Shown here piece by piece: positions 25,816 to 34,574 of a DNA stretch of 64,000 nucleotides (positions within the stretch are counted from its first letter, which is position 1; each line of letters opens with the position of its first letter). Source of the stretch: GCA-2737725 sp033763995 (GTDB lineage: Bacteria > Pseudomonadota > Alphaproteobacteria > Rhodospirillales > Rhodospirillaceae); the NCBI GenBank assembly GCA_033763995.1, contig JANRJL010000094.1, positions 5,119 to 69,118 on the forward strand, read 5' to 3'. The notes below the pieces were generated by a model. That model saw nothing but the letters and a program-made list of their open reading frames with translations. It was not told the DNA's origin and did not search any database. A program made the translations under genes and the position numbers.

Positions 25816-28254
25816 TTAGAAGTTGATCCGGCTTTGCAGACGGATGGTGCGGCCTTGGTCGTAGAAGGCGTAGTGCGCCTTCATGCCGAAGGTGCTGCCG
25901 GCCAGCGGCATGTCCTGGCCGTACTGCAGGTACTGCTTGTCGGTCAGGTTCTGCCCGACCAACGACACCTGCCAATCCTCGTCGGCATCCGACACGGCAA
26001 CGCCCAGGTCGATCAGGGCGTAGGCCTTCTGGACCAACAGCGGATCGAAGGTCGGGGCCGCGTCGTACTTGCCGGAGTAGTACCCGTCGAGGTTGATGCG
26101 CAGGTTCAGGTCTTGCGACAGCGCGTAGGTGTATTCCGCGCCGACGTTGCCGCGCACCTTCGCGGTCAACTGGTTGGACTTGCCGGTGTAATCGCACAGT
26201 CCCACGCCGTTGAGGATGACGTTCGGCGTTTGCCCGAAATAACACTGGCCGTTGCGGAAATCCTCGAACTCAAAGTCGGTGTAGGCAAGCGAAGCGTTTA
26301 AGGAGAGCGCCTCGGTGGCCAGCCAGCGCAAGTCCGCCTCCAAGCCCTTGATCTCGGCCGTCGCCGCATTGCCGACGTTGAAGCCCAAGCGGCCGTCGAA
26401 GATCGAAATCTGCAGGTCCTTGAACTTCTCCTGGTAGATGGCGAGGTTGAGCGTCGCCCGGCCGTCGGCAAGGCCGAACTTGCCGCCGAGTTCGATGTTG
26501 GTGGCGCGTTCGTCCTCGAACTGGAACGACTGGTCCAGCGTCGCGTAGAAGAAGCGGTTGTTCGAGCGGAAATCGAAGCCGCCCGACTTGAAGCCGCGCG
26601 CCCAGTTCGCGTACAGCATCACGTCGTCGGCCCCCCGCCACACCAACTTCACGTCGGGCGAGAACTTCTTCTCGGTGCGCGATCCGGCCACCGGATGGCT
26701 GCCGAGCCGCGCCAGCAACGCGGCTCCACCCGGTCCGAGGGCTGCCAGATTGGTCGAGGTGATGCCGAACAGGTTGCCGTAGACCAGCGGCGCGCCGATC
26801 TGGGCCGCCGGCAGCGGCCCGCCGCCGCCGCCGAAGATCGACAGCGTGCGGGTGCCGTCCTTCTCTTCGTGCGTGTAGCGCCCGCCGGCCTGAATGCTCC
26901 AGGCCTCGTCGAAGTTGAACGTGCCCTGGGCGAACACGGCGTAAAGGTCGTTCTCGACCACGGCGACGCGGTTGGCCTCGGTGTTGCCGATGAGGGTTCC
27001 GGCGCCCGGCGATTGCGCGTTGACGGCGGGAATCAGGGTCGAGTTCCCCGGCACGCGAATGCTGTCGCCGTAATCGTGATCGCTGGTTTGGTAGAACGCG
27101 CCGGCGATGAAATCGAAGGTCTCGCCGATAGGCGACGTCAGGCGGAACTCCTGGCTGGTCTGTTTGTACTTTTCGTTCAGGGTGGCGTCGAAGAGGAACG
27201 CCCCGGTGAAATCGCAGTCGCACAGCTCGGCGTACTTGAATTTGGTGTGCGCCGTCGTCGACTTGAGTTCATAGCCGCCGATGTCCCACACCAAGGTCAG
27301 CAACCCCGTGTCGGAATCGTTGTTGCTGAAGTCGCCGTTGGACGAGCGCTGGTTGTCTTGCACGGCGTTCAGAACGCCGGGCTCGGCGCCGAACACGTTG
27401 CGCAGCAACGTGCTCCAGGTCAGGCCGCGGAACGGTCCGGCCGCCGCGGGAGACTGGTTCAGGAACGATTCGGTGTGGCGTCCGACCACGTCGAACGATC
27501 CGGTTTCGAGCTTGAGCGTCGCGACAAGATTGTCGGTGACGTCCGCTTCCAGGGTGCCGCGCACGGTCCAATCCTCGCGCTGCGGTTCCTTGCGGTTGAG
27601 CGTCAGGTTGCGGACGTTGCCGTTGAAGTCGCGGTAGCGCACGGCAACGCGGCCACGCACGGTGTCCGAGAACGGCCCCGACAACACCGAACCGACGGTG
27701 TATTCGGAATCCTCGAATTCATAGGACCCGTCCACCCAACCCTCGAACTCGCGCGTCGGCTTGGCGGTCGTCAGGCTCAAGGCGCCGGCCACGGCGTTCT
27801 TGCCGAACAAGATCGACTGCGGGCCGCGCAAGACCTCGACGCGCTCGAGGTCGAGGAACGGCGCGCGCGCCTGCTGGGCGCGGCCGTAGTGGACGCCGTC
27901 GATGAACATGGCCACGGACTGCTCGAAGCCTTGGTTGATGCCCGAGCCGATGCCGCGGATGAACATGTTCGTGCCGATGCCCGTCTCGGTCATGGTGAAG
28001 TTGGGCACCAGGACTTGCAGGTCCTCGACCTTCTGCAGGCCCTTTTGCTGCAGGCTGTCCGCGCTGACCGCCGAAACGGCGATCGGCACGTCCTGCAGGG
28101 ATTGCGTGCGTGACTGCGCCGTCACCACGATTTCTTCAAGGACAGGTGCCGCCGCGGTCTGGCCTTGCTGCGCCGAGGCCGTGGCGGTCAAACCGACACA
28201 GACCGCCATGAGGCTGACGTGAGACAAAAAGTGCTTGGAACCAATGGTCATCAT
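25816..28254 (-). CDS. TonB-dependent outer-membrane receptor
   Basis: An 812-residue receptor for active uptake across the outer membrane. It has a signal peptide (MMTIGSKHFLSHVSLMAVC...), a TonB box (EEIVVTAQSRTQSLQDVPIAV), a plug domain with FIRGIGSGINQG and VEVLRGPQSILFGKNAVAGAL, and a beta-barrel ending in Phe (TIRLQSRINF). A GGAGAAAG ribosome site precedes the ATG at 28254. The substrate is unknown; many alphaproteobacterial receptors of this style take up plant- or algal-derived compounds or siderophores. It stands alone, without TonB/ExbBD, between tRNA-Val and a tRNA-like relic. Confidence 0.9.
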   Translation of the reverse strand: MMTIGSKHFLSHVSLMAVCVGLTATASAQQGQTAAAPVLEEIVVTAQSRTQSLQDVPIAVSAVSADSLQQKGLQKVEDLQVLVPNFTMTETGIGTNMFIRGIGSGINQGFEQSVAMFIDGVHYGRAQQARAPFLDLERVEVLRGPQSILFGKNAVAGALSLTTAKPTREFEGWVDGSYEFEDSEYTVGSVLSGPFSDTVRGRVAVRYRDFNGNVRNLTLNRKEPQREDWTVRGTLEADVTDNLVATLKLETGSFDVVGRHTESFLNQSPAAAGPFRGLTWSTLLRNVFGAEPGVLNAVQDNQRSSNGDFSNNDSDTGLLTLVWDIGGYELKSTTAHTKFKYAELCDCDFTGAFLFDATLNEKYKQTSQEFRLTSPIGETFDFIAGAFYQTSDHDYGDSIRVPGNSTLIPAVNAQSPGAGTLIGNTEANRVAVVENDLYAVFAQGTFNFDEAWSIQAGGRYTHEEKDGTRTLSIFGGGGGPLPAAQIGAPLVYGNLFGITSTNLAALGPGGAALLARLGSHPVAGSRTEKKFSPDVKLVWRGADDVMLYANWARGFKSGGFDFRSNNRFFYATLDQSFQFEDERATNIELGGKFGLADGRATLNLAIYQEKFKDLQISIFDGRLGFNVGNAATAEIKGLEADLRWLATEALSLNASLAYTDFEFEDFRNGQCYFGQTPNVILNGVGLCDYTGKSNQLTAKVRGNVGAEYTYALSQDLNLRINLDGYYSGKYDAAPTFDPLLVQKAYALIDLGVAVSDADEDWQVSLVGQNLTDKQYLQYGQDMPLAGSTFGMKAHYAFYDQGRTIRLQSRINF

Positions 28255-28370
28255 CTTTCTCCGGAAATGATTCTGGAGAGATCCGGGCACGAGATCCCGA
28301 CCTCCCCCCTGGGTAATTTATAGCAGGAAATGTGAAGTTCATGACACTCCCATTTCAGCGCCGGTCCAAT

Positions 28371-28420
28371 TTGACCCGGTATGAGGGGCCACGGGTTCGA
28401 CCCCCGAAGCGCAGCATTTT
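28371..28420 (+). repeat. Degenerate copy of the tRNA-Val 3' half
   Basis: From TTGACCCGG through GGGGCCACGGGTTCGACCCC to GCGCAGCATTTT, this follows tRNA-Val (25606-25680) from the anticodon loop to past the CCA end, in the same direction, with substitutions and small indels. It has no acceptor or D-arm partner, so it is not a functional tRNA. Such fragments often mark the far end of an element integrated at a tRNA gene. Confidence 0.7.
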
Positions 28421-28440
28421 TTCATCACGCCACGGTTTCA

Positions 28441-30300
28441 TTACAGCCCTCGTTGTTTGGCCGAATCGCGCGAGGCGCCGGCGGGCTCAGGCGAGCGCGC
28501 CATGGCTTCCTCATCTGCCGCCATCACCTGCATCGGGCTCGTGGCCGTGCGGGCGGCGATGCGCAGGCGCTTGTCGACCTTGGCCGTGAAAGCCTTGGAC
28601 CACACCGTGTCGACGAAAACCCACTCCACGTCGGCGGCCTCGCGCGTCAGCGCCACCACCGCGTAACCACGCGAGGACAACTCGCCATAAACAATATTGG
28701 AATTCCGCTGCATCATGCCCCGCACCATGGACGGCCCGTTCGTGCCCATGAAGGACTCCATGCCGGGCGAGGTCACCGAGGCGGTGGTCACCTCGAAGGC
28801 GCGCATCTCGCCCGCGCTGTCATGGTGCACGAAGCCCCAGGCATTGTGCAGATCGCCGCTGAGGATGATGGTGTTGTTGGCGTGCCGGCGCAGCGCCTCG
28901 ATCATGCGGTCGCGCGCCTTGGGATAACCGCCGCCCCAGGTGTCGGAGGCAAAGGGCAGGTTGGCGCGATCCTGAAGCCGCCGCTGGCGGAAGAAGTCGG
29001 GGGTGAACCGCCCGGCCCGGGCCGGATCCATGTGCGGCGTCGGGTCGATGGAAATGAAGGTCGCGGTGATGGTCTGCTGGCCGAGAATCTGCCACGCAGC
29101 ACCCCGCGCTTTCGACGCCTTGAGCGTCTCCGTCAGCCACGCCTCTTGCTCGTCGCCCAGGATGGTGCGCTCGGCGTTGACCACCTCGTTTCGGTAGCGC
29201 TCGAAGTCGGGCATGAAGATATGCCCCGCGGGCAGCTTCTCCGCGTCGCCGCCCACCTGGACGAACAGATCGGGCCGCGGCACCGGCGGGTCCACGCGCC
29301 AATCGTAGGGCATGGCCCATTGCTGGGTTCCATCCGGGCTGGGCTCGGTGAGGAAAATCATGCTGGACCCGCCGGGCCCGCGCTCGCGCCCGGCCAGGCG
29401 CGTGTCGAGCATGATGATGCTGGCCACGTCGCCGAAGTCGAAGCTGCGGAAAATGCGCCCCGACGGATCGGGATCGATGGGCCGAATGGGCATCCACTCG
29501 AAATAAGCCTTGATCGCACTGGCCTTGCGCTGCTCCCACGTTCCCTCGACGCTGGGCCAGTGATTTTCCGATCCGTTCTTGTGGGCGTTGTTGGCGATCT
29601 CGTGATCGTCCCAGGCCACGATGAAGGGATGGCGGCGGTGGACCTCCTGCAGGTCGGGGTCGACGCGGTAGCTGCCGTAGCGCAGGCGGTAGTCGGCCAG
29701 CGTCACCAGCTTCTTGGGCGGTTCGGCCCGGCGGATGCCGCGCGCCATTTCCTCCGCGGTGGGGTCCGACGGCGGATATTCGTAAATGTAATCGCCGATG
29801 TGCAGGCACACATCGATGTCGTCGCGCTCGGCGCAGTGGCGATAGACGTTGAAGAAACCCTGGCCCACGTTGGCGCAGCAGAACACCGCGAACTTGAGCG
29901 GGCCTTGGCCCGACGCGGGAAAGGTGCGGGTGCGGCCGATCTGCGAAACGGCATCTCCTGCCTTAAAGCGGTAGTAGTAGGTGCGTCCGGGCTCGAGGCC
30001 GGTGACGTCCACCTTGACCGTGTAATCGCGGGACCCGTCGGTCGTCGCGGTTCCGCTGCGCACGATGGCCGCGAAGGTTTCGGTGTCGGAGACGTCCCAG
30101 TTCACCGCTACCCGGTTCGGCGTGTCCGCCACGGCACGGGTCCAAATCACCACGGCGGTTTGCAGCGGATCGCCGCTGGCGACCCCGTGGGTGAATCGCA
30201 CCGGCGTTGCCGCCCCCGCTGCCACCGGTGCCGTGCGCGCAGCCGTCAGGCCCGCCGTTGCTGCGCCGACACCGGCTATGAGCCGTCGGCGGCCGAGCAT
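28441..30300 (-). CDS. PhoD-like alkaline phosphatase/phosphodiesterase
   Basis: A 619-residue Tat-exported metallophosphatase. A signal with RRRLIAGVGAATAGL is followed by a PhoD N-terminal domain (about 35-130; VRFTHGVASGDPLQTAVVIW) and a catalytic domain with the metal-binding stretches FAVFCCANVGQGFFNVY, HIGDYIYEYP, WDDHEIANNAH, LDTRLAGRER and, later, LSGDLHNAW. PhoD enzymes use Fe and Ca to hydrolyse phosphomono- and diesters. Its ATG at 30300 overlaps the TGA of the preceding hydroxylase gene, so the two are translated together, an odd pairing. Confidence 0.88.
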   Translation of the reverse strand: MLGRRRLIAGVGAATAGLTAARTAPVAAGAATPVRFTHGVASGDPLQTAVVIWTRAVADTPNRVAVNWDVSDTETFAAIVRSGTATTDGSRDYTVKVDVTGLEPGRTYYYRFKAGDAVSQIGRTRTFPASGQGPLKFAVFCCANVGQGFFNVYRHCAERDDIDVCLHIGDYIYEYPPSDPTAEEMARGIRRAEPPKKLVTLADYRLRYGSYRVDPDLQEVHRRHPFIVAWDDHEIANNAHKNGSENHWPSVEGTWEQRKASAIKAYFEWMPIRPIDPDPSGRIFRSFDFGDVASIIMLDTRLAGRERGPGGSSMIFLTEPSPDGTQQWAMPYDWRVDPPVPRPDLFVQVGGDAEKLPAGHIFMPDFERYRNEVVNAERTILGDEQEAWLTETLKASKARGAAWQILGQQTITATFISIDPTPHMDPARAGRFTPDFFRQRRLQDRANLPFASDTWGGGYPKARDRMIEALRRHANNTIILSGDLHNAWGFVHHDSAGEMRAFEVTTASVTSPGMESFMGTNGPSMVRGMMQRNSNIVYGELSSRGYAVVALTREAADVEWVFVDTVWSKAFTAKVDKRLRIAARTATSPMQVMAADEEAMARSPEPAGASRDSAKQRGL

Positions 30301-32612
30301 CACGCCGCCACGACGCCCGACAACGCCACGGGCAGGCTGCGCACGCGCTGGCCGGTGGCGTTGGTGATGGCGCTCGTCAGGGCCGGGGCGACGCCGGGCA
30401 GGCCGGGCTCGCCGATGCCGCCGGGATGGCCGCCCGAGGCCAGCACGATGGTTTCAAGCTCGGGTGTCTCGTGAATTTTCAGCAGGCGATAGTCGCTGAA
30501 GTTGGTTTGCACCACGGCGCCGTTCTTCACGTCGATCTTGCCGTGCATCGCGGCCGAGAGGCCGTCGATCACCGAGCCCTCGATCTGGGCCGCGACGATG
30601 TTGGGGTTCACGACGGTATGGCAATCGACACAACTCACGACGCGGTCCACCTTCAGCGTGCCGTCGGCGGCGATGGTCACTTCGACCACTTGCGCGACGA
30701 TGGAGGCAAACGCGTCGGTGAAGGCGATGCCCCGCCCGCGCTTGCCGCCGTTGGGGTCGGGCGCCAAGGGCGTGCCCCAGCCGGCTTTCTCGGCCACGGT
30801 GTTGAGCACGTTCAGGTGCTTGGGCTTGTCCTTGAGCAGTCGGCGGCGGAACTCGACGGGGTCGACGCCCGCCGCCTCGGCTACTTCGTCGACGAAGGCC
30901 TCGAGGTAAAAGCCGTTGTGCGACATGGTGACGCTGCGCCAGTTGCCGTTGGGCACCGGGTTCTCGCGTGCGTTCAAGGCCAGCCGCATCGCCGGGAAGG
31001 CGTAAGGCGAATTCTGCATGGGTTGCACCATGCTGCCGTCTTCCTTGGGGTCGGACTTGAAGGGGCCGTCGTTGCGGGTGTTGAAGTCGAAGCTGACGGG
31101 CTTGCCGACAATGACGAAATCCAGCGCCGTCATGTTGCCTTGGGCGTCGAGCCCGGCGCGGAAGCGCGCCGTGGTGGCGGGGCGGTAGGTATCCTGCTGC
31201 ACGTCCTGCTCGCGGCTCCAGGTGAGCTTCACCGGGCGGCCCGGCACCTTCATGGCGATCTCGGTGGCTTGGCGCACGAAGTCCATGTCGGCGCGACGGC
31301 CGAAGCCGCCGCCCGACAGCGTGGCGATGGAGGTGACGTTCTCCTTGGGCAGGCCCGAAATGCGCGCGGCATTGTCGCGCGAGCCCTGGACCGATTGGCT
31401 GGCGGACCACACCGTCATCTTGGCGGATTCCGGCTTGCCGTCGGCGCCAGGTTCATAAAGGGCTGTGCAGCCCATGGGCTCCATGCAGACGTGGGCGAGG
31501 TAAGGGGAGTCGTAGATGGCCTCGACGGTTTTAACCGCGCCCGCCATGGCGGCGGTAAAGGTTTCATCCTCGCGCAAAATGCTGCGGTCGGCATCGTCGA
31601 AACGCGTGCGGTACTCGGCCAAGGCGGCGGTGGAGTCAAAGGCCGTGCCGGCGGGCGTGCTGAAGGTCACGTTCATCTCGTCCACGGCCTTTTGCGCGAG
31701 CCAGGTGTTTTCGGCCACCACGGCGACGGCGTTGGGCCCGACCGACACCACGTCGATCACGCCTTTACGCTTTTTGGCGCTGTCCGCGTCGAAGGCCGTG
31801 ACGGTTCCGCCGAACACCGGGCTGTGGCGAATGGCGGCATACACCATGTTGGGCTGCTTGACGTCGATGCCGTAAACGGCCGAGCCGTCGACCTTTTCCG
31901 GCGTGTCCAAGCGGCCCTTGGGTTGGGCGAGGATGGTGAAGTCCTTCGGGTTTTTGACGGGCTGGTCGTGAGCGACCTCGGGCTGCGGCAGTTGCGCGGC
32001 GGCCTCGGCCAACTCGCCGTAGCCCATGGATTTGCCGGAGCCAGCGTGAATGACGCGGCTTTCTTTGGTCGAAAGTTCGCCGGCCGGAACGTTCATGGCC
32101 TTGGCGGCGGCGGTGATCAGCATGCGCCGCGCGGCGGCCCCGACACCGCGGCAATATTCGTAATACCCCAGCACCGAGGACGAGCCGCCGGTGAAGATCA
32201 AGCCCAACATGGGGGCCACTTGCCAGCCGGTCCAGCGCGCGGCGCTGGCGATGAAGCCGGGGTCGAGAAACACTTTCGCGGCCTCGGCGATCACATAAGA
32301 GCCATAAGCCTTATCCAGCGGCGAGAGTTCGTACTTCACCTTGGACCAGTCGGCGTCCAGTTCCTCGGCCACCATCATCGGCAATGCGGTCGTGACGCCC
32401 TGGCCCAGCTCGGCTTGGGGCACGGCGACCGTGACGGTGCCGTCCTTGGCGATCTTCACATAGGCATGCAGCACGAATTGGCCGGGCGTGGTGGCCGCGA
32501 ATTTCCGGCGCTCGTCGCCGTCCTCGTCGAGCCGCGAAACGCCGTAAGCGACCGCGAGGCCGCCGCCCACCGCGATGCCCGACAAGATCATTCCGCGACG
32601 CGACATTTTCAT
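30300..32612 (-). CDS. Molybdenum hydroxylase large subunit (isoquinoline 1-oxidoreductase beta-like)
   Basis: A 770-residue molybdopterin subunit of the xanthine dehydrogenase family. It has an N-terminal Tat-like signal (KMSRRGMILSGIAVGGGLAV), the fused layout of the isoquinoline-oxidoreductase-type subunits, the segment AELGQGVTTALPMMVAEEL, a hammerhead domain (about 200-310), GGGFGRRADMDFVRQA, and near the C-terminus HPGGIGEPGLPGVAPALTSA, where the Glu is the expected catalytic base. Such enzymes hydroxylate aromatic N-heterocycles or aldehydes. The usual small 2Fe-2S subunit gene is not adjacent; the downstream partner is PhoD-like. The electron acceptor and substrate are unknown. Confidence 0.85.
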   Translation of the reverse strand: MKMSRRGMILSGIAVGGGLAVAYGVSRLDEDGDERRKFAATTPGQFVLHAYVKIAKDGTVTVAVPQAELGQGVTTALPMMVAEELDADWSKVKYELSPLDKAYGSYVIAEAAKVFLDPGFIASAARWTGWQVAPMLGLIFTGGSSSVLGYYEYCRGVGAAARRMLITAAAKAMNVPAGELSTKESRVIHAGSGKSMGYGELAEAAAQLPQPEVAHDQPVKNPKDFTILAQPKGRLDTPEKVDGSAVYGIDVKQPNMVYAAIRHSPVFGGTVTAFDADSAKKRKGVIDVVSVGPNAVAVVAENTWLAQKAVDEMNVTFSTPAGTAFDSTAALAEYRTRFDDADRSILREDETFTAAMAGAVKTVEAIYDSPYLAHVCMEPMGCTALYEPGADGKPESAKMTVWSASQSVQGSRDNAARISGLPKENVTSIATLSGGGFGRRADMDFVRQATEIAMKVPGRPVKLTWSREQDVQQDTYRPATTARFRAGLDAQGNMTALDFVIVGKPVSFDFNTRNDGPFKSDPKEDGSMVQPMQNSPYAFPAMRLALNARENPVPNGNWRSVTMSHNGFYLEAFVDEVAEAAGVDPVEFRRRLLKDKPKHLNVLNTVAEKAGWGTPLAPDPNGGKRGRGIAFTDAFASIVAQVVEVTIAADGTLKVDRVVSCVDCHTVVNPNIVAAQIEGSVIDGLSAAMHGKIDVKNGAVVQTNFSDYRLLKIHETPELETIVLASGGHPGGIGEPGLPGVAPALTSAITNATGQRVRSLPVALSGVVAA

Positions 32613-33192
32613 GGCTGAAATCCGTGCTGAGACAAGAGGTTAGGGCCGGGCGAGTCCGGTTCCAAGGTAGGCACGACATGGCCCGGGGGCAAACCGGGGT
32701 CAACGCGCGCCGCGCCATCGCCGCCACGGTATGGATACGGATCTTGGGTCGCCTCGGATGCGCCCCTCACTGCGTCCCACTCTGGGTCCCACTCTGGGTT
32801 CCAAGTGGGCCTTTGTTGCGGTGCAAGAAGCCCAGCGCCCAGCGCATGGCTCGTGAATAACCCGATCGCCTGTTCCACCAGGGAGGATTCAAAAATAACA
32901 GGTGTAATGTCGCCTATTAGTTGTGCTGATTTGCGCCCAACGCATGGGTGCGGTGCAATAGGATTTATGGGGATTTGGCGGGTCCGAAGGTCCGCCGCTG
33001 CGGGATCAAGCGGCCGGGCGCGCGCGACCGCGCGGGCCATCGCCCCGCGCCTCCGCCGCTCAGCCGTGATCTGTTCGCGCCGACTCATGGCCCAATCATG
33101 CGCTTACACGCGCACCCTGAATAGACGTGAATATTGGGGATCGTGGGGATTGGGGCGGGGTGGATAGGTTCCAAATTGCACAAAAGGAACAT
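32613..33192. other. Long intergenic region
   Basis: About 580 bases without a supported gene. Overlapping open frames exist on both strands, but their translations are low-complexity, Arg/Pro-rich and unlike any family. It contains a perfect tandem 12-base repeat (GTCCCACTCTGG twice) at about 32774-32797. It may be decayed sequence; the promoter of the molybdenum hydroxylase must lie at its left end. Confidence 0.5.
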
Positions 33193-33274
33193 TGTCATTC
33201 CGCGCGAAGGCGCGGAATCCAGGAGTAGGGGAAACACAAAACCCTGGATCGCGCGATCAGGTCGCGCGATGACA
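33193..33274. repeat. GTCAT-type double-hairpin repeat, copy 1
   Basis: Left hairpin TGTCATTCCGCGCGAAGGC... closes on GCGCGGAATCCAGG; the right hairpin is TGGATCGCGCGATCAGGTCG... ending GCGCGATGACA. The outer ends TGTCAT/ATGACA are inverted. Related copies are at 41721-41794, 47277-47366 and 56758-56855. This copy lies just upstream of the higA-like gene. Confidence 0.75.
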
Positions 33275-33329
33275 GTGGTGATAAGCTCCTTTTGATCTGC
33301 TCTAAATGAAGAGATTTTGCGAATAAGGA

Positions 33330-33638
33330 TTGCACCATGGCAAAACTCCTCACGCTCATCCCCCCGGCGAAATCTTGCTGGAAGAATTCTTGAAGCCCCT
33401 GGGCATATTGCAAAACGCCTTGGCGCGGGCCATCGGCGTCAACCCGGCGCGCATCAGCGAAATCGTGCATGGGCGTTGCGGCATCACCGCGCCGACAGCC
33501 TCTGCGCTGAGCCTCTATTTCGGCACGTCGCCCGAGATGTGGATGAATCTGCAGAGCCGCCATGACTTGATGCTGGCGGAACGCACCGTGGGCAAGAAAC
33601 TTCGCAAGACGGTGCGGAGCTATAAAGCTGCCGCTTGA
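33330..33638 (+). CDS. HigA-like antitoxin, possible frameshift at the start
   Basis: A ~100-residue XRE-family antitoxin of the HigA type: HPPGEILLEEFLKPLGI, a helix-turn-helix AIGVNPARISEIVHGRCGIT, and YFGTSPEMWMNLQSRHDL, all typical. The frame opens with TTG at 33330, but the natural-looking ribosome site AAGGA (33327 onward) is spaced for the ATG at 33337, which is one base out of frame. One extra A in the AAAA run just after that ATG would restore MAKTPHAHPPGE. So a one-base deletion or a sequencing error is possible. No HigB toxin gene lies upstream, where the family usually has it; a hairpin repeat is there instead. Confidence 0.75.
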   Translation: MHHGKTPHAHPPGEILLEEFLKPLGILQNALARAIGVNPARISEIVHGRCGITAPTASALSLYFGTSPEMWMNLQSRHDLMLAERTVGKKLRKTVRSYKAAA

Positions 33639-33661
33639 TCGTCCACCTTTGCGTATTACAA

Positions 33662-33949
33662 CTACGCCAACTCCACCCTCAGCCGTCGCCCGACCATGGT
33701 GGCCGCGCGGGTGAGCGTGGACAGCGTCACGTCCCGCTTGGGGTCCAGCAGACGATCCAATTGCGCCCGGCTGGTGCCCATCAAGCTGGCCATGCGGCTC
33801 TTGGTCATGCGTTTTTTCGCCATGGCTTGGCTGAGTTGCCAGGCAATGACCTCCTTGATGGCGCGGGCTTCGACCTCTTCCCGGATGCCCTCTGTCTCAA
33901 GAAACGAGTCCAGGCTTGACCCGCGATTGGGATGCTTCTTTTTCGTCAT
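33662..33949 (-). CDS. XRE-family antitoxin of a RelE/HigB-like system
   Basis: A 95-residue protein with a charged N-terminal half and a C-terminal helix-turn-helix: MAKKRMTKSRMASLMGTSRAQLDRLLDP, then DVTLSTLTRAATMVGRRLRVEL. It starts inside the stop of the upstream toxin gene (ATGA overlap at 33946-33949), the usual arrangement for this toxin-first family. It probably binds the toxin and represses the shared promoter. Confidence 0.85.
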   Translation of the reverse strand: MTKKKHPNRGSSLDSFLETEGIREEVEARAIKEVIAWQLSQAMAKKRMTKSRMASLMGTSRAQLDRLLDPKRDVTLSTLTRAATMVGRRLRVELA

Positions 33950-34299
33950 CGACGAATTTCCTTTTTTCGCAGTTGCGCCAACGCTAAGTCGCCGGCGGGT
34001 GTCTTGGCTGTCTTCTTGATAAAACCATGTAACGCCCAAAGTTCATCTTCGAACACGCAAAACAAAACCCGTGCAATGCGCTGACTTGGCAAGGTCGTTC
34101 GTACTTCCCAGAGGCCATTGCCCATGGGCTTGCACAGCGGCATGCCGATGGGCCAGCGGTACTGAACCCTCGCGAGGTCCGCGCCAATGGATTTGCGGTC
34201 GTCGGCGGGCAGCGATTTCAACCATTCCCGCACGGGCTCGTTGCCGCCCCGTGTGCGGTAAAAGACCAACGGTATCTTTTGTGGCGTGTCTTGTTGCAC
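33946..34299 (-). CDS. RelE/HigB-type toxin (phage Gp49-like family)
   Basis: A 117-residue protein: VFYRTRGGNEPVREWLKSLPADDRKSIGADLARVQYRWPIGMPLCKPMGNGLWEVRTTLPSQRIARVLFCVF, then LWALHGFIKKTAKTP, with the pattern known from Gp49-like ribosome-dependent mRNA endonucleases. The start is uncertain: GTG at 34299 is chosen since a TTG at 34338 would fall inside the operator-like repeat at 34331-34348. Coupled to the downstream antitoxin. Confidence 0.82.
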   Translation of the reverse strand: MQQDTPQKIPLVFYRTRGGNEPVREWLKSLPADDRKSIGADLARVQYRWPIGMPLCKPMGNGLWEVRTTLPSQRIARVLFCVFEDELWALHGFIKKTAKTPAGDLALAQLRKKEIRR

Positions 34300-34330
34300 A
34301 GCGGTCAAGCATGGCGGTGTCAATTGGATG

Positions 34331-34348
34331 TGTACCAAGTAAGGTACA
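34331..34348. promoter_or_regulatory. Operator-like inverted repeat upstream of the toxin-antitoxin operon
   Basis: TGTACC-AAGTAA-GGTACA is a perfect six-base inverted repeat with a six-base spacer, 32 bases upstream of the chosen toxin start. It is a natural candidate for autorepression by the XRE antitoxin. Confidence 0.6.
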
Positions 34349-34574
34349 TAGATGCAAGCCCCTCAAGCGGACCTATTCTTCCCCTTCGATTTTTATGCGC
34401 GCTTGTCGCCCAAAACCCCGTGACGATTTCGACTCGATATGATTTACTCTGACCTGAGCGAACTGTTGGCAAGACACCGCGCAAAGACGGTGCGGACCAT
34501 GACGTCAATCGGCGGCCGGGCCTGCGCTGAGCGCGGGCACTGATCGTCGTCGCGCCGACAGGAAGGAACGCTCG

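Noticed and set aside
28371..28420. A second functional tRNA gene
   Set aside because: Only the 3' half resembles tRNA-Val; the acceptor partner and D-arm are missing and the T-stem has a mismatch.
32609..33167. Overlapping open frames in the 32.6-33.2 kb gap
   Set aside because: Low-complexity translations without family sequence, ribosome site or conserved pattern.
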